The notes under the pieces: model-generated
Database searches by the model: none
Told to the model about the DNA's origin: nothing
What the model saw: the letters and a program-made list of their open reading frames with translations, nothing else
Shown here: positions 1 to 7,579 of the stretch, in pieces
Position numbering within the stretch: position 1 is the stretch's first letter
How the letters are laid out: each line of letters opens with the position of its first letter
Translations under genes and position numbers: made by a program
DNA from: Limosilactobacillus rudii
GTDB lineage: Bacteria > Bacillota > Bacilli > Lactobacillales > Lactobacillaceae
Direction of reading: 5' to 3'
DNA length: 64,000 nucleotides
Assembly (NCBI RefSeq): GCF_014145455.1
Contig: NZ_JACIVB010000062.1
Span: forward strand, 186,001 to 250,000

Positions 1-1452
1 GAGCCAAACATTGAAGCGATTAACTATGCAATTAGAGAATTACGAAGTCGTAAAAGCAGGCTAGATAAATTAGCTAATTACTACAACGGTAAGCAGGAAG
101 TAGAAAATCATGAGTTTGAAAACGCTAATGTCAAGGCTTCCAATGTTATGGTTAATCACGCTAAGTACATTACTGATATGAACGTGGGTTTTATGACTGG
201 TAATCCAGTTAAATATACGGCAGATAAGGGTAAAAATATTGATGAGGTGCTAGATGTACTCAAAAATATTGATATCCATAAACACGATATTGAGCTAGAG
301 AAAGATTTATCGGTGTTTGGTTATGGTTATGAATTACTGTACTTAAAGCAAACAGATCCAATTACTACGGTAGATAGAATGGGTAATGAAAAATTCACTC
401 CGAATACTGAGCTACGGGTTGAAGTAGTTGATCCTAGAGCAGCGATCGTGGTTACTGATGATACAGTAGAACATGAACCATTATTCGGCGTGTTTGTTCA
501 AGAAAAGAAGGACTTGAGTGGAATTACTGATGGTTATAGCGTTACTGTCTACATGCCTAAACGGGTAGTAGAGTACCGTTCAAAGCTATCAGCAAACCTG
601 TCAGCGGATGATCCAATTGTTTATGACAGTGAAAGCTTATTTGGCGCTGTTCCTTTGATTGAGTACCGTAACAATGAAGAACGGCAGGGCGACTTTGAAC
701 AGCTTATCTCCTTAATTGATGCATACAACCTACTGCAAACAGACCGGATTTCTGACAAGGAAGCCTTTGTTGATGCATTGCTTGTTACGTTTGGCTTTGG
801 TTTAGGGGATGACAAGGATGATATTCAACGATTAAAACGTGGCGCAATTGAAGCTCCTCCTCGTGAAGAAGGTGCTGACATTGAATGGTTAACAAAGAGC
901 TTTGATGAAACCCAAGTTAATTTACTTAGCCAATCAGTTGAGAATGATATTCATAAGATATCCTACGTTCCAAATATGAATGATGAGAAGTTTATGGGTA
1001 ATGTCTCTGGAGAAGCAATGAAGTTTAAGCTGTTTGGTTTAGAGAACCTTTTGTCGATTAAGCAACGATACTTCTTTGATGGCTTGCGACGAAGATTAAA
1101 TCTAATTCAAACCATTGTAAACATCAAAGGTGCCAATGATGATGTTAGTGGTTGTGATATCTCGCTTACGGCTAATATCCCAGTTAACTTATCTGACGTT
1201 GTTAACAATATTAAGAATGCTGATGGGGTTATTCCTCGTAAGTATACGTATAGTTGGTTGCCAGACGTTGATAATCCACAAGAAGTTATTGATGAAATGG
1301 ACCAACAGGATGCAGAAAACGTTAGAAAAAATCAACGAGCATTGCAAGAGCAAGACCCAGACCGATTAGAAGTGGAGGATAGTCAAGATGATTCAAGTAC
1401 AAATCAAGAAGGAACCGAACAAGACAACGGTCATAGCAAGCGGACACGCTGA
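1..1452 (+). CDS. Phage portal protein, SPP1 gp6-like (5' partial)
   Basis: The reading frame is open from base 1, so the N terminus lies outside the window; 483 codons are visible. Portal proteins form the dodecameric ring at one capsid vertex through which the terminase packages DNA. The assignment rests on the SPP1 gp6-type sequence (AEYxxG-like N-terminal region, long helical C-terminal part, acidic glutamine-rich tail) and on position: a gp7-like head protein, scaffold and capsid gene follow. The last 65 bases overlap the prp gene in another frame, which is tight late-operon packing. The ATG at 148 is internal, because the frame is open and protein-like upstream of it. Confidence 0.9.
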   Translation, partial: EPNIEAINYAIRELRSRKSRLDKLANYYNGKQEVENHEFENANVKASNVMVNHAKYITDMNVGFMTGNPVKYTADKGKNIDEVLDVLKNIDIHKHDIELEKDLSVFGYGYELLYLKQTDPITTVDRMGNEKFTPNTELRVEVVDPRAAIVVTDDTVEHEPLFGVFVQEKKDLSGITDGYSVTVYMPKRVVEYRSKLSANLSADDPIVYDSESLFGAVPLIEYRNNEERQGDFEQLISLIDAYNLLQTDRISDKEAFVDALLVTFGFGLGDDKDDIQRLKRGAIEAPPREEGADIEWLTKSFDETQVNLLSQSVENDIHKISYVPNMNDEKFMGNVSGEAMKFKLFGLENLLSIKQRYFFDGLRRRLNLIQTIVNIKGANDDVSGCDISLTANIPVNLSDVVNNIKNADGVIPRKYTYSWLPDVDNPQEVIDEMDQQDAENVRKNQRALQEQDPDRLEVEDSQDDSSTNQEGTEQDNGHSKRTR

Positions 1453-1675
1453 GTATAGCGTTAAAGGTTCAGATATTGTTTGTGCTTCGTTCTCTACGCT
1501 TCTAACTCATACGGTTAATAATTGTACTGATGTTACTGTGAATGATGAGAATGGGGTGTTGAAGGCTGTATTCACAGATAGTAAACGTATTGAAAATAAA
1601 ACATTACTTGATGCGTTTGAGAACACTGTTAATGAGCTTGTCGAACAATACGATCAATACATTACTATTCTGTAG
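1388..1675 (+). CDS. prp: Phage-encoded ribosomal-processing cysteine protease Prp (YsxB/DUF464 family)
   Basis: A 95-residue protein with the Prp signature: SGHAEYSVKGSDIVCASFS holds the expected catalytic His20 and Cys32, 12 residues apart as in the cellular enzyme. In Firmicutes Prp removes the N-terminal extension of ribosomal protein L27 after a LNLQFFA-type motif, and staphylococcal host Prp is known to trim phage 80alpha scaffold and capsid proteins. The gene sits between portal and head genes, overlapping the portal by 65 bases, with a strong GGAGG at 1374-1378, nine bases before the ATG. Three structural proteins of this phage carry a matching LQRFA motif near their N termini, so their maturation is its likely job (inference). 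Confidence 0.9.
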   Translation: MIQVQIKKEPNKTTVIASGHAEYSVKGSDIVCASFSTLLTHTVNNCTDVTVNDENGVLKAVFTDSKRIENKTLLDAFENTVNELVEQYDQYITIL

Positions 1676-1685
1676 GTGAAAGCCC

Positions 1686-2744
1686 ATGAAAGTTGATAAG
1701 AGCCAGTTTAACTATTGGCAATTACGGGACTTGCAGGACGAGCAAAAGAATCAGGATGAAGCAACTAAACGATTAAAAATAATCAATATTGCCTATCAAA
1801 AAGCACAAGCATATCTAAGCGACGAGGTTCACAGAATTTATCGTCGCTATTTTTATGCTGATATAACTGCTAATGAAGTAGCAACTATCATGTCATCACA
1901 TATTTCTCCCTCTGAGTTGGTAACAATCAAAGCGTTAGCAACTAATATTACTGATAAAGAGAGCAAGAAAGCTGTTGATGACTATTTGAGTAGGCTTGCT
2001 GCTAAAAGCCGAATTACTCGACTGGAAGAAATGCAAGTTAAAGCTTATATTGTCGCAAAGTCAGCAGGTGCAACAGAACTGGACCAGAATGTTAAATTGC
2101 ATACTGACATAATGAAGCGAGCGTGGTCTGAGGCTGAAAAACAAAGCGCTGTCTATGACACGGCGACTGATTATAAGTTACCTAATCATAAGGCAACACC
2201 TGTTTTAGAAGCTAAGGAAAGCAAGATCGTTATAAAAAATTCTGAGACAGGCAAAAAGGTTGCAAATGTTTCGATGAAGAAAGATGTTCCTAAGTCAAAA
2301 ATTACTAAGATACCTAATCGTTATGTTGAACGGGCATTGAATACACGTTGGCAAGGAAAGAACTTCTCATCACGTATCTGGTCTAACACTGATAAATTAG
2401 CTAAACGTTTACAAGAGTTATTCACGATTAAAGAACTAAGTAATATGTCAGAAAGGGAAATGATTAAACGAATCGAAGAAGAATTCAGTGTGGGTAAATT
2501 TAACGCTAGTCGTTTAATCAGGACGGAAGCAAATTACTTCTACTCTAAAACAAAACTGGATAATTGGCGAAAACGTGGCGTAAAGCAGTATCAACTAATT
2601 GCGGTGCTTGATAGTCGTACTAGTAAGATTTGTCGAAAGATGAATAACAAAATATTCGATGTAAAAGATGCAGTTGTTGGTAAGAACATGCCACCTCTGC
2701 ATCCTTTCTGTCGTACCGTTCCCGTAATTTATCTAGGAAATTGA
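1686..2744 (+). CDS. Minor head protein, SPP1 gp7 family (phage Mu F-like)
   Basis: A 352-residue head morphogenesis protein. The C-terminal part (about residues 215-350) has the gp7/Mu-F domain features: RLIRTEANYFYSK, then VLDSRTSKICRKMNNK and a closing PPLHPFCRT with the conserved Cys/His pattern. The N-terminal two thirds are helical and charged. In SPP1, gp7 binds the portal and influences DNA ejection. The gene directly follows prp (10-base gap) and precedes a structured non-coding gap before the scaffold gene, the usual order in SPP1-like siphoviruses. Confidence 0.88.
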   Translation: MKVDKSQFNYWQLRDLQDEQKNQDEATKRLKIINIAYQKAQAYLSDEVHRIYRRYFYADITANEVATIMSSHISPSELVTIKALATNITDKESKKAVDDYLSRLAAKSRITRLEEMQVKAYIVAKSAGATELDQNVKLHTDIMKRAWSEAEKQSAVYDTATDYKLPNHKATPVLEAKESKIVIKNSETGKKVANVSMKKDVPKSKITKIPNRYVERALNTRWQGKNFSSRIWSNTDKLAKRLQELFTIKELSNMSEREMIKRIEEEFSVGKFNASRLIRTEANYFYSKTKLDNWRKRGVKQYQLIAVLDSRTSKICRKMNNKIFDVKDAVVGKNMPPLHPFCRTVPVIYLGN

Positions 2745-2785
2745 CCTAAGCAAGTCATTAAACTACTTCAATAATTAAATGCGTA

Positions 2786-2844
2786 TGTGGGCTTGTCACC
2801 GCACACCTTGAAGTCACCGTGTAGGAATATGGGGTGGCTTTTTT
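2786..2844 (+). promoter_or_regulatory. Structured spacer with terminator-like hairpin inside the late operon
   Basis: The 147-base gap between the gp7-like gene and the scaffold start has two hairpins. The second pairs AGTCACC (2812-2818) with GGTGGCT (2833-2839) and runs into TTTTTT, the form of an intrinsic terminator. The word GTCACCG occurs twice (2795-2801 and 2813-2819), so GGTGGC could pair with either copy, giving mutually exclusive folds. The first hairpin pairs TGTG (2786-2789) with CACA (2802-2805). Partial termination or a processing site that adjusts scaffold and capsid levels is inference. Confidence 0.5.
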
Positions 2845-2891
2845 CGTGCAGTACTAAATTCAAGTGTGCATGGGTAGAAAGGATTATATCA

Positions 2892-3551
2892 ATGGAAAAA
2901 GTAAGGTTTTACAGTAATTTGTTAAGTCTTAATTTGCAACGATTTGCAGACGAAGGACAAGGTGAAGGCGGTGATAATGGAGCAACAGATACAGAAAATG
3001 AAGATGCTAATACGGGTAATAATCCTGATGAACAAAGCAAACCGTTTATGACGTTCAATACTCAATCTGAACTGGATTCCTATTTCGATAAGAAGCTGTC
3101 TAAAGCATTAGGTACGGCCCGTTCTAACTGGGAAAAGGAACAGGATGACAAGGCTAAAAAAGCTAAAGACCTTAAGAAGATGTCACCAGAAGAGCGACAA
3201 GAATATGATCTTAAGCAACGTGAACAAGCTTTAACTGATCGTGAAGCAGAAGTCACTAAACGGGAGAACAAGAGTAAGCTTGCTTCTCGTTTGGTTGATG
3301 ATGGGTTGCCAACTGGATTGGCTGATGTTTTTGATGATGTTCTAGCTAATGAAGATAACATGAACGAAACATACGAACGGGTAAGTGAAGCATTTCGTAG
3401 CGCTGTTCATGATGCAGTAGAAACACGGCTAGCTCAAAGCGCACGTCCTCCAAAGAGTGCAGATAATAATTCAGAACAAAAGTCAGCTGGTGAGATTTTT
3501 GCTGAAAAGGCTAATAACGCTAACAAATCTAAGGATGACTTTTGGAAATAA
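2892..3551 (+). CDS. Capsid scaffold protein (DUF4355-like)
   Basis: A 219-residue charged, coiled-coil protein that guides procapsid assembly and then leaves the shell. The start is ATG 2892, with AAAGGA about ten bases upstream; the frame is open further upstream to 2787, but that stretch overlaps the hairpin spacer and has no ribosome binding site. The N terminus reads MEKVRFYSNLLSLNLQRFAD, containing the LNLQRFA motif shared with the capsid and major tail proteins. Then come an acidic low-complexity part, a long helical Lys/Glu/Arg-rich middle (residues 65-150), and a basic C-terminal end. Its place just before decoration and capsid genes fits scaffold. Confidence 0.85.
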   Translation: MEKVRFYSNLLSLNLQRFADEGQGEGGDNGATDTENEDANTGNNPDEQSKPFMTFNTQSELDSYFDKKLSKALGTARSNWEKEQDDKAKKAKDLKKMSPEERQEYDLKQREQALTDREAEVTKRENKSKLASRLVDDGLPTGLADVFDDVLANEDNMNETYERVSEAFRSAVHDAVETRLAQSARPPKSADNNSEQKSAGEIFAEKANNANKSKDDFWK

Positions 3552-3569
3552 GAAAGGAGATAGAAACAG

Positions 3570-3944
3570 ATGTATACACAATTTCAAAATGGAAAACAGT
3601 TAAACTTCTTAGCTTCAGAAAAGTTTACTGCTTTCCCGGAAACAATCAACAAGGACAATTACAACGTCCAAACTGATGATTTAGGACGTAGGTATATTCC
3701 AGCTGGGACAGTGTACCCAACTAATGATGCTAAGGCTGTTGGTATTACTGTTAATGATGTCTATGTACCAGAAGATGGTACTAACCAAATGGTTGCGGTA
3801 ATGCGTGAAGGTTGGGTATTAAGTCAACGTCTCAATCCAGTACCTACTGCTGATGCAATTAAGGCAATGTCCGCTATCCACTTCAAGGACTTAGACGCAG
3901 AAGAAAATACCGCTCCTACGTCTGATCCTAAGGAAAAACAATAA
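3570..3944 (+). CDS. Putative capsid decoration protein
   Basis: A 124-residue protein between scaffold and major capsid genes, the usual slot of a decoration (head-stabilising) protein. The middle part, YIPAGTVYPTNDAKAVGI followed by VNDVYV and later REGWV, resembles the PAG...A.GI..DV...GWV pattern of head decoration domains that coat the capsid surface. The start ATG at 3570 follows a strong AAAGGAG. The C-terminal tail is acidic and probably disordered. The assignment uses pattern plus position and is moderate; another minor capsid component remains possible. Confidence 0.6.
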   Translation: MYTQFQNGKQLNFLASEKFTAFPETINKDNYNVQTDDLGRRYIPAGTVYPTNDAKAVGITVNDVYVPEDGTNQMVAVMREGWVLSQRLNPVPTADAIKAMSAIHFKDLDAEENTAPTSDPKEKQ

Positions 3945-3958
3945 GGAGGAAGAAGTAA

Positions 3959-5008
3959 ATGAAAACTAAAACGTTGAAATTAGATTTACAACGGTTTGCA
4001 ACACCAATTCTTGACATGTTTAGTCAAAGTACAGTGCTTGACTATACTCGTAATCGGCAATATCCAGAAATGCTCGGTGATGCTTTGTTTCCAGCAACTA
4101 AAGTACCAACTCTTGAAGTTGATATTCTAAAAGCTGGTAGTCGAGTACCTACGATTGCTAACATTTCAGCATTCGATACCGAAGCCGAAATTGGTAGTCG
4201 TGACGCTAAGAAGATGACTGCTGAATTAGCATACGTAAAGCGTAAGATGCAGCTTACTGAAGAAATGTTGATTAAGTTACAGTCACCACGTAACACTGCC
4301 GAAGAAAACTACTTAAAGCAATACGTCTTTGATGATATTGATGCAATGGTTCAAGCGGTAATGGCACGTGGCGAAAAGATGACAATGGAAATGTTTGCCA
4401 CTGGTAAGATTACCGATAAAAAGAATGGCATTGCTATTGATTACGGTGTACCAAAGGAACATCAAGCTTCATTAACCGGCAATAACGTGTGGGGTAGCGG
4501 CAGTGCTTCTATTGTTGAAAACCTCCAAGATTGGTCTGATGCATTAGATATCACACCAACTCGTGCTTTAACATCCAAGAAGGTATTGCGGACATTAATG
4601 CGTAGTACGGAAATTAAGGAAGCGATCTTTGGTAAGGACACCGGTCGGGTAGTTGGTCAATCAGACTTAGACCAATGGATGACTGCACAAGGGTTGCCAA
4701 CTATCCGTGCTTACGATGGGAAGTACCGTGAAGAAGATAGCAAGGGCAAGTTAACAACTCAACGCTACTTCCCAGAAGATCGGATTGTGCTTTTCAATGA
4801 CGAAGCGCCCGGACAAAAGATCTATGGTCCAACACCAGAAGAGAACCGCTTAGTTTCCAGCAATGCACAAGTTTCTAAAGTTGGCAATGTAATGGCTAAG
4901 GTTTATGAAACTGGCGAAGATCCAATTGGTACATGGGTATTAGCAGCAGCAACTATGCTTCCATCATTTGCCAGTGCCGACGATGTCTTCCAGGCAAAGG
5001 TACTTTAA
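3959..5008 (+). CDS. Major capsid protein (phage capsid E family)
   Basis: A 349-residue capsid protein with HK97-type fold expected for the lambda gpE/capsid-E family. Visible features are VPTLEVDILKAGSRVPTIAN in the N-terminal arm, AELAYVKRKMQLTEEML, and a C-terminal GEDPIGTWVLAAATMLPSFA. The first residues, MKTKTLKLDLQRFATP, contain a Prp-type cleavage motif, so mature capsid protein probably begins near residue 16 (inference). The ribosome binding site AGGAGGAAG precedes ATG 3959. The gene directly follows the decoration gene and is followed by head-tail connectors. Confidence 0.92.
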   Translation: MKTKTLKLDLQRFATPILDMFSQSTVLDYTRNRQYPEMLGDALFPATKVPTLEVDILKAGSRVPTIANISAFDTEAEIGSRDAKKMTAELAYVKRKMQLTEEMLIKLQSPRNTAEENYLKQYVFDDIDAMVQAVMARGEKMTMEMFATGKITDKKNGIAIDYGVPKEHQASLTGNNVWGSGSASIVENLQDWSDALDITPTRALTSKKVLRTLMRSTEIKEAIFGKDTGRVVGQSDLDQWMTAQGLPTIRAYDGKYREEDSKGKLTTQRYFPEDRIVLFNDEAPGQKIYGPTPEENRLVSSNAQVSKVGNVMAKVYETGEDPIGTWVLAAATMLPSFASADDVFQAKVL

Positions 5009-5027
5009 TTAATTGGAGGTGCTTAAT

Positions 5028-5336
5028 GTGGATCAAATGGCCGAAATGGTTTCATCCATAGCTAAACGCTTGAATGTTACGGATAATGAATTGTTAACAG
5101 ACCTTCTCAAAGAGGCAGAGATACAGGTGCTAGATTACACCGGTCAGAAAAAGTTGATTGGTAGCATGAGTATCTATGTTAAGAAGCTAGCAATTATCAA
5201 CTATAATCGTCTTGGCTTAGAGGGTGAGACACAACGTTCAGAAGGTGGCGTTACCAATTATCTTGAAATTGGTATTCCCAAGGACATTCGACAAGGGTTA
5301 AATCATTATCGAATAGCAAAGGTGACTAGGCTATGA
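5028..5336 (+). CDS. Head-tail connector protein (gp15/gp6-like adaptor)
   Basis: A 102-residue helical protein. The GTG at 5028 is chosen because GGAGG (5015-5019) lies eight bases before it; the upstream TTG at 5013 would place the Shine-Dalgarno inside the gene. The pattern (NVTDNELLTDLLKEAEIQVLDY, then MSIYVKKLAIINYNRLG) matches the alpha-helical DNA-packaging or adaptor proteins that attach beneath the portal ring. It overlaps the next gene by four bases (ATGA), showing translational coupling in the connector cluster. Confidence 0.75.
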   Translation: MDQMAEMVSSIAKRLNVTDNELLTDLLKEAEIQVLDYTGQKKLIGSMSIYVKKLAIINYNRLGLEGETQRSEGGVTNYLEIGIPKDIRQGLNHYRIAKVTRL

Positions 5337-5686
5337 GATTAAAAGAGAGTGATTTAATTACTGTTTATATCAAGAAGCCGGAGAATACCCAAGATGATGA
5401 GGGCTACAACATTGCTGGCTGGGGTGATCCTCAACTAGTCAAAATGAATATTCAGTCTGCCGGTGGTGCGGTTAATGCTCAGCTCTATGGGAAAGATATT
5501 AAATACATTAAAACATGTAAGTATCAAGGTAATCTGCTCTATGAAGGGCACGGTGAAGGTTATGGCGTGTGCTTGAAGGTTCCATCTACAGCTGATCCGG
5601 ATTATAAGATTACGGCGATTCAGGAATTCTCTACTCATAAGAACATCACTTTGGAGCGAATTAAAAGGGATGAGCAAAATGATTGA
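5333..5686 (+). CDS. Head closure / head-tail joining protein
   Basis: A 117-residue beta-rich protein, second in the connector cluster, where siphoviruses carry the head-closure (SPP1 gp16-like stopper) protein. The sequence has the compact beta-barrel look of that family: ITVYIKKPENTQDDEGYNI, AQLYGKDIKYIKTCKYQG and YKITAIQEFSTHKNITLERI. Start ATG 5333 overlaps the previous stop, and the C-terminal end overlaps the next gene by 17 bases. Recognition depends on order and fold pattern more than on a diagnostic motif. Confidence 0.68.
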   Translation: MRLKESDLITVYIKKPENTQDDEGYNIAGWGDPQLVKMNIQSAGGAVNAQLYGKDIKYIKTCKYQGNLLYEGHGEGYGVCLKVPSTADPDYKITAIQEFSTHKNITLERIKRDEQND

Positions 5687-6227
5687 GGTTGAAATTAACG
5701 GACTTGATGAGTTAAGGGCTAAGCTACGGAAACTACCTCAAGTTATGGCAGACGCAACCGTTAATGGTCAAGAAACGGCAATTGAACAAGCCGAAGCCTA
5801 CGCAGTTCAAAAGTTACAATCCAGTGTGAAGCATTCTACTGGTGAACTTGCTCGAAGCTTTAAACACGAGGTAAAGACTGATGGCGATGAAGTTATTGGT
5901 CGTTGGTGGAATTCATCAATGGTCGCTATTTTCCGTGAGTTCGGTACAGGTTTAGTTGGTGAACAATCTGACAAACAATTACCGCCTAACGTAGCGATTA
6001 CCTATCGGCAAACTCCTTGGTATATTCCAGCTGATGAAGTCGATATTGACCTTACTAAGATATACGGTATTCCCAAAATGAAGATTAAGGGAAAGTACTT
6101 TTATCGAACTAGTGGACAACCGGCAAGGCAATTTATGACTCCTGCTGCTAATCGGATTGCTAGAGAAGCACCGAACATCATTAAGAATGTAGTTGACCAA
6201 GAATTACGTGATAAGTTAGGTGGTTAA
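5670..6227 (+). CDS. Neck / tail-completion protein, HK97 gp10 family
   Basis: A 185-residue protein with HK97 gp10-like features: an N-terminal INGLDELRAKLRKLPQVMAD, then TGELARSFKHEV and IFREFGTGLVGE, and a C-terminal GQPARQFMTPAANRI. The LRxSI-like and EFGTG...PFM-like motifs are typical of this neck or tail-completion family. About 45 residues lie between the EFGTG motif and the C-terminal motif, longer than in minimal members. It is coupled to both neighbours, overlapping upstream by 17 bases and ending one base before the next ATG. Confidence 0.82.
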   Translation: MSKMIEVEINGLDELRAKLRKLPQVMADATVNGQETAIEQAEAYAVQKLQSSVKHSTGELARSFKHEVKTDGDEVIGRWWNSSMVAIFREFGTGLVGEQSDKQLPPNVAITYRQTPWYIPADEVDIDLTKIYGIPKMKIKGKYFYRTSGQPARQFMTPAANRIAREAPNIIKNVVDQELRDKLGG

Positions 6228-6596
6228 ATGGAAATCTACAATGTTAAAGCTTTGGCCTTTAAGACACTGAAATCTATTCCAGAGTTGCGTTATGTTTCAA
6301 CATCTTATCCTGATAAATTTACGACATTTCCAACTGCCATCTATAAGACAACTCAAGCTTCTTATGTTCGTAATAATAAGCAGGAAGAAACAGATACCGA
6401 GTGGCAAATCACAATTGATTTGTACAATGATAAAGGATCATTAACTCAAATAAAAAATAAGCTCATTGCTAAGTTTTCAGCAATGGGCTTTTCTAATAGC
6501 ATTGGTGATCAAGATTTGAATGGAGTAACACGTGTTGTACTTGTTTTTACAGGGATTGTAGATAACACAAGTAAACGTGTATACCAGAAAGGATGA
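6228..6596 (+). CDS. Tail terminator / tail completion protein
   Basis: A 122-residue protein starting immediately after the gp10-like stop. The pattern (VKALAFKTLKSIPELRYVSTSYPDKFTTFP, then WQITIDLYNDKGSLTQIKNKL, ending in a beta strand VTRVVLVFTGIVD) matches the SPP1 gp17 / lambda gpU-type tail terminator that caps the tail tube. It lies right before the major tail protein, as in other siphoviruses. The stop codon region overlaps an unused upstream extension of the major tail frame. Confidence 0.72.
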   Translation: MEIYNVKALAFKTLKSIPELRYVSTSYPDKFTTFPTAIYKTTQASYVRNNKQEETDTEWQITIDLYNDKGSLTQIKNKLIAKFSAMGFSNSIGDQDLNGVTRVVLVFTGIVDNTSKRVYQKG

Positions 6597-6600
6597 AATT

Positions 6601-7095
6601 ATGGAAAATGTAAAATTATATAGCGATGCATTAAAACTAGACCTACAACGTTTTGCTATTGATAGTTCAGAGGGTTTGGTTGGTACTGGTACCAAACTTG
6701 AACGTTCAGAAGATGGTTCAACTTGGGAAGAGATTGCGGACATTAAAACCGTTCCTGAACTTGGTGGTGATACTGAAAAAGTAGATGTAACTACTTTAGC
6801 TGATGACCGGCGAAAGCAAGTAGAAGGTATTCAAAATGCTTCAAATGTTCAGTTCCAAGTTGTATACAAGGGTGCAGGATTTAAGAAGGTACTAGAGGGA
6901 GCAGGTAATCGGAAACAATACCAATGGAAAGTTACGTATCCAGATGGTATGACCTCAACCATGCGGGGTTCATATAACATCAAGTTTGCAGCAGTTGCAG
7001 TTAACGGAGCATTAGGTTATACGATTACAATTACTGTATCTGATGGTCCACACTTTACAGCTGCACCTACAACAGATACCGCAAAGCAGGAATAG
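6601..7095 (+). CDS. Major tail (tube) protein
   Basis: A 164-residue tail-tube protein. ATG 6601 is preferred over 6577 because AGAAAGGATG lies directly upstream. The N-terminal MENVKLYSDALKLDLQRFAI carries the same LDLQRFA motif as the capsid protein. The body has the tube-protein pattern: GTKLERSEDGSTWEEIADI, GGDTEKVDVTTLADDRRK, VQFQVVYKG and MRGSYNIKFAAVAVNGALGY. It precedes the tail chaperone pair and tape measure gene. If Prp cuts before the alanine, the mature tube subunit starts near residue 19 (inference). Confidence 0.88.
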   Translation: MENVKLYSDALKLDLQRFAIDSSEGLVGTGTKLERSEDGSTWEEIADIKTVPELGGDTEKVDVTTLADDRRKQVEGIQNASNVQFQVVYKGAGFKKVLEGAGNRKQYQWKVTYPDGMTSTMRGSYNIKFAAVAVNGALGYTITITVSDGPHFTAAPTTDTAKQE

Positions 7096-7100
7096 GGATA

Positions 7101-7134
7101 ATAGGCGCGGGTTCGATTCCCACGTCTATTTTTT
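7101..7134 (+). terminator. Hairpin with tRNA T-loop sequence and T-tract
   Basis: In the 73-base gap between major tail and chaperone genes, ATAGGCGCGGG (7101-7111) pairs with CCCACGTCTAT (7119-7129), ten of eleven positions counting one G-T, enclosing the seven-base loop TTCGATT. A T-run follows at 7129-7134. The loop and adjoining GGG/CCC look exactly like a tRNA T-arm. No other tRNA arm is present, so this is not a tRNA gene. It may attenuate transcription to lower tail-chaperone expression after the abundant tube protein, or may be a processing signal (inference). Confidence 0.6.
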
Positions 7135-7168
7135 ATAGCAAATTACCAATAAAGGAGAGTTTTTATTT

Positions 7169-7579
7169 ATGGCAACAACAATTAAGAAAGCAACTAAAAC
7201 AATTCAACTAGGCGACCTTGAACTTGATTTAAAACTCGGTGGTCGTGAAGTATTTAAGATCGAACGCCGTTTAGGTAAGTCAATTATGTCACTTTTTATG
7301 GATTCACAGGGTGGTCAAAAATTACCACCTGCCAACGAAATTTTAGTTGTCCTTCAAGGAGCTAATCAAAATCATGGTGTTACTGATAAGCGAGTAATTA
7401 AAGCTTTTGAAAAATACCTAGACGATGGCAACACAACAATGGAATTATTTAACGAATTGATGGACCTGCTTGATGCTTCTGGTTTTTTCGGCAAAAAGAA
7501 GAAGGGTTCGAAGACCAATACGGAATCGGACGAGGAAACTCTGGACCCAACGGAAACGGACAAGGACGAATTAATGTAG
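7169..7579 (+). CDS. Tail assembly chaperone (gpG-like)
   Basis: A 136-residue protein in the position of lambda gpG, just upstream of the tape measure gene. It has a compact N-terminal domain (IQLGDLELDLKLGGREVFKIERRLGKSI) typical of Gram-positive phage tail chaperones, and a Lys- then Glu/Asp-rich tail after the frameshift site. Chaperones of this kind coat the tape measure protein before tube assembly. AAAGGAGAG lies 12 bases before ATG 7169. A -1 frameshift near 7483-7498 yields the longer gpGT-type product. Confidence 0.85.
   Translation: MATTIKKATKTIQLGDLELDLKLGGREVFKIERRLGKSIMSLFMDSQGGQKLPPANEILVVLQGANQNHGVTDKRVIKAFEKYLDDGNTTMELFNELMDLLDASGFFGKKKKGSKTNTESDEETLDPTETDKDELM
7483..7498 (+). 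promoter_or_regulatory. Programmed -1 ribosomal frameshift site
   Basis: T TTT TTC at 7483-7489 is a canonical X XXY YYZ slippery heptamer in the chaperone reading frame (codons ggT TTT TTC). A second, weaker candidate C AAA AAG lies at 7492-7498. After a -1 slip the frame stays open without a stop to 7959, and reads through the residues of the downstream chaperone part. Lambda G/T and most siphophage tail chaperones use this arrangement. Confidence 0.82.

Noticed and set aside
2787-2891. N-terminal extension of the scaffold gene from 2787
   Set aside because: The stretch covers the hairpin spacer, has odd Cys/Trp-rich composition and no ribosome binding site; ATG 2892 has one and gives the LQRFA N terminus.
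7105-7130. tRNA gene suggested by GGGTTCGATTCCC
   Set aside because: Only the T-arm part is present; no acceptor, D or anticodon arm can be formed from the upstream coding sequence. Reported as a hairpin instead.
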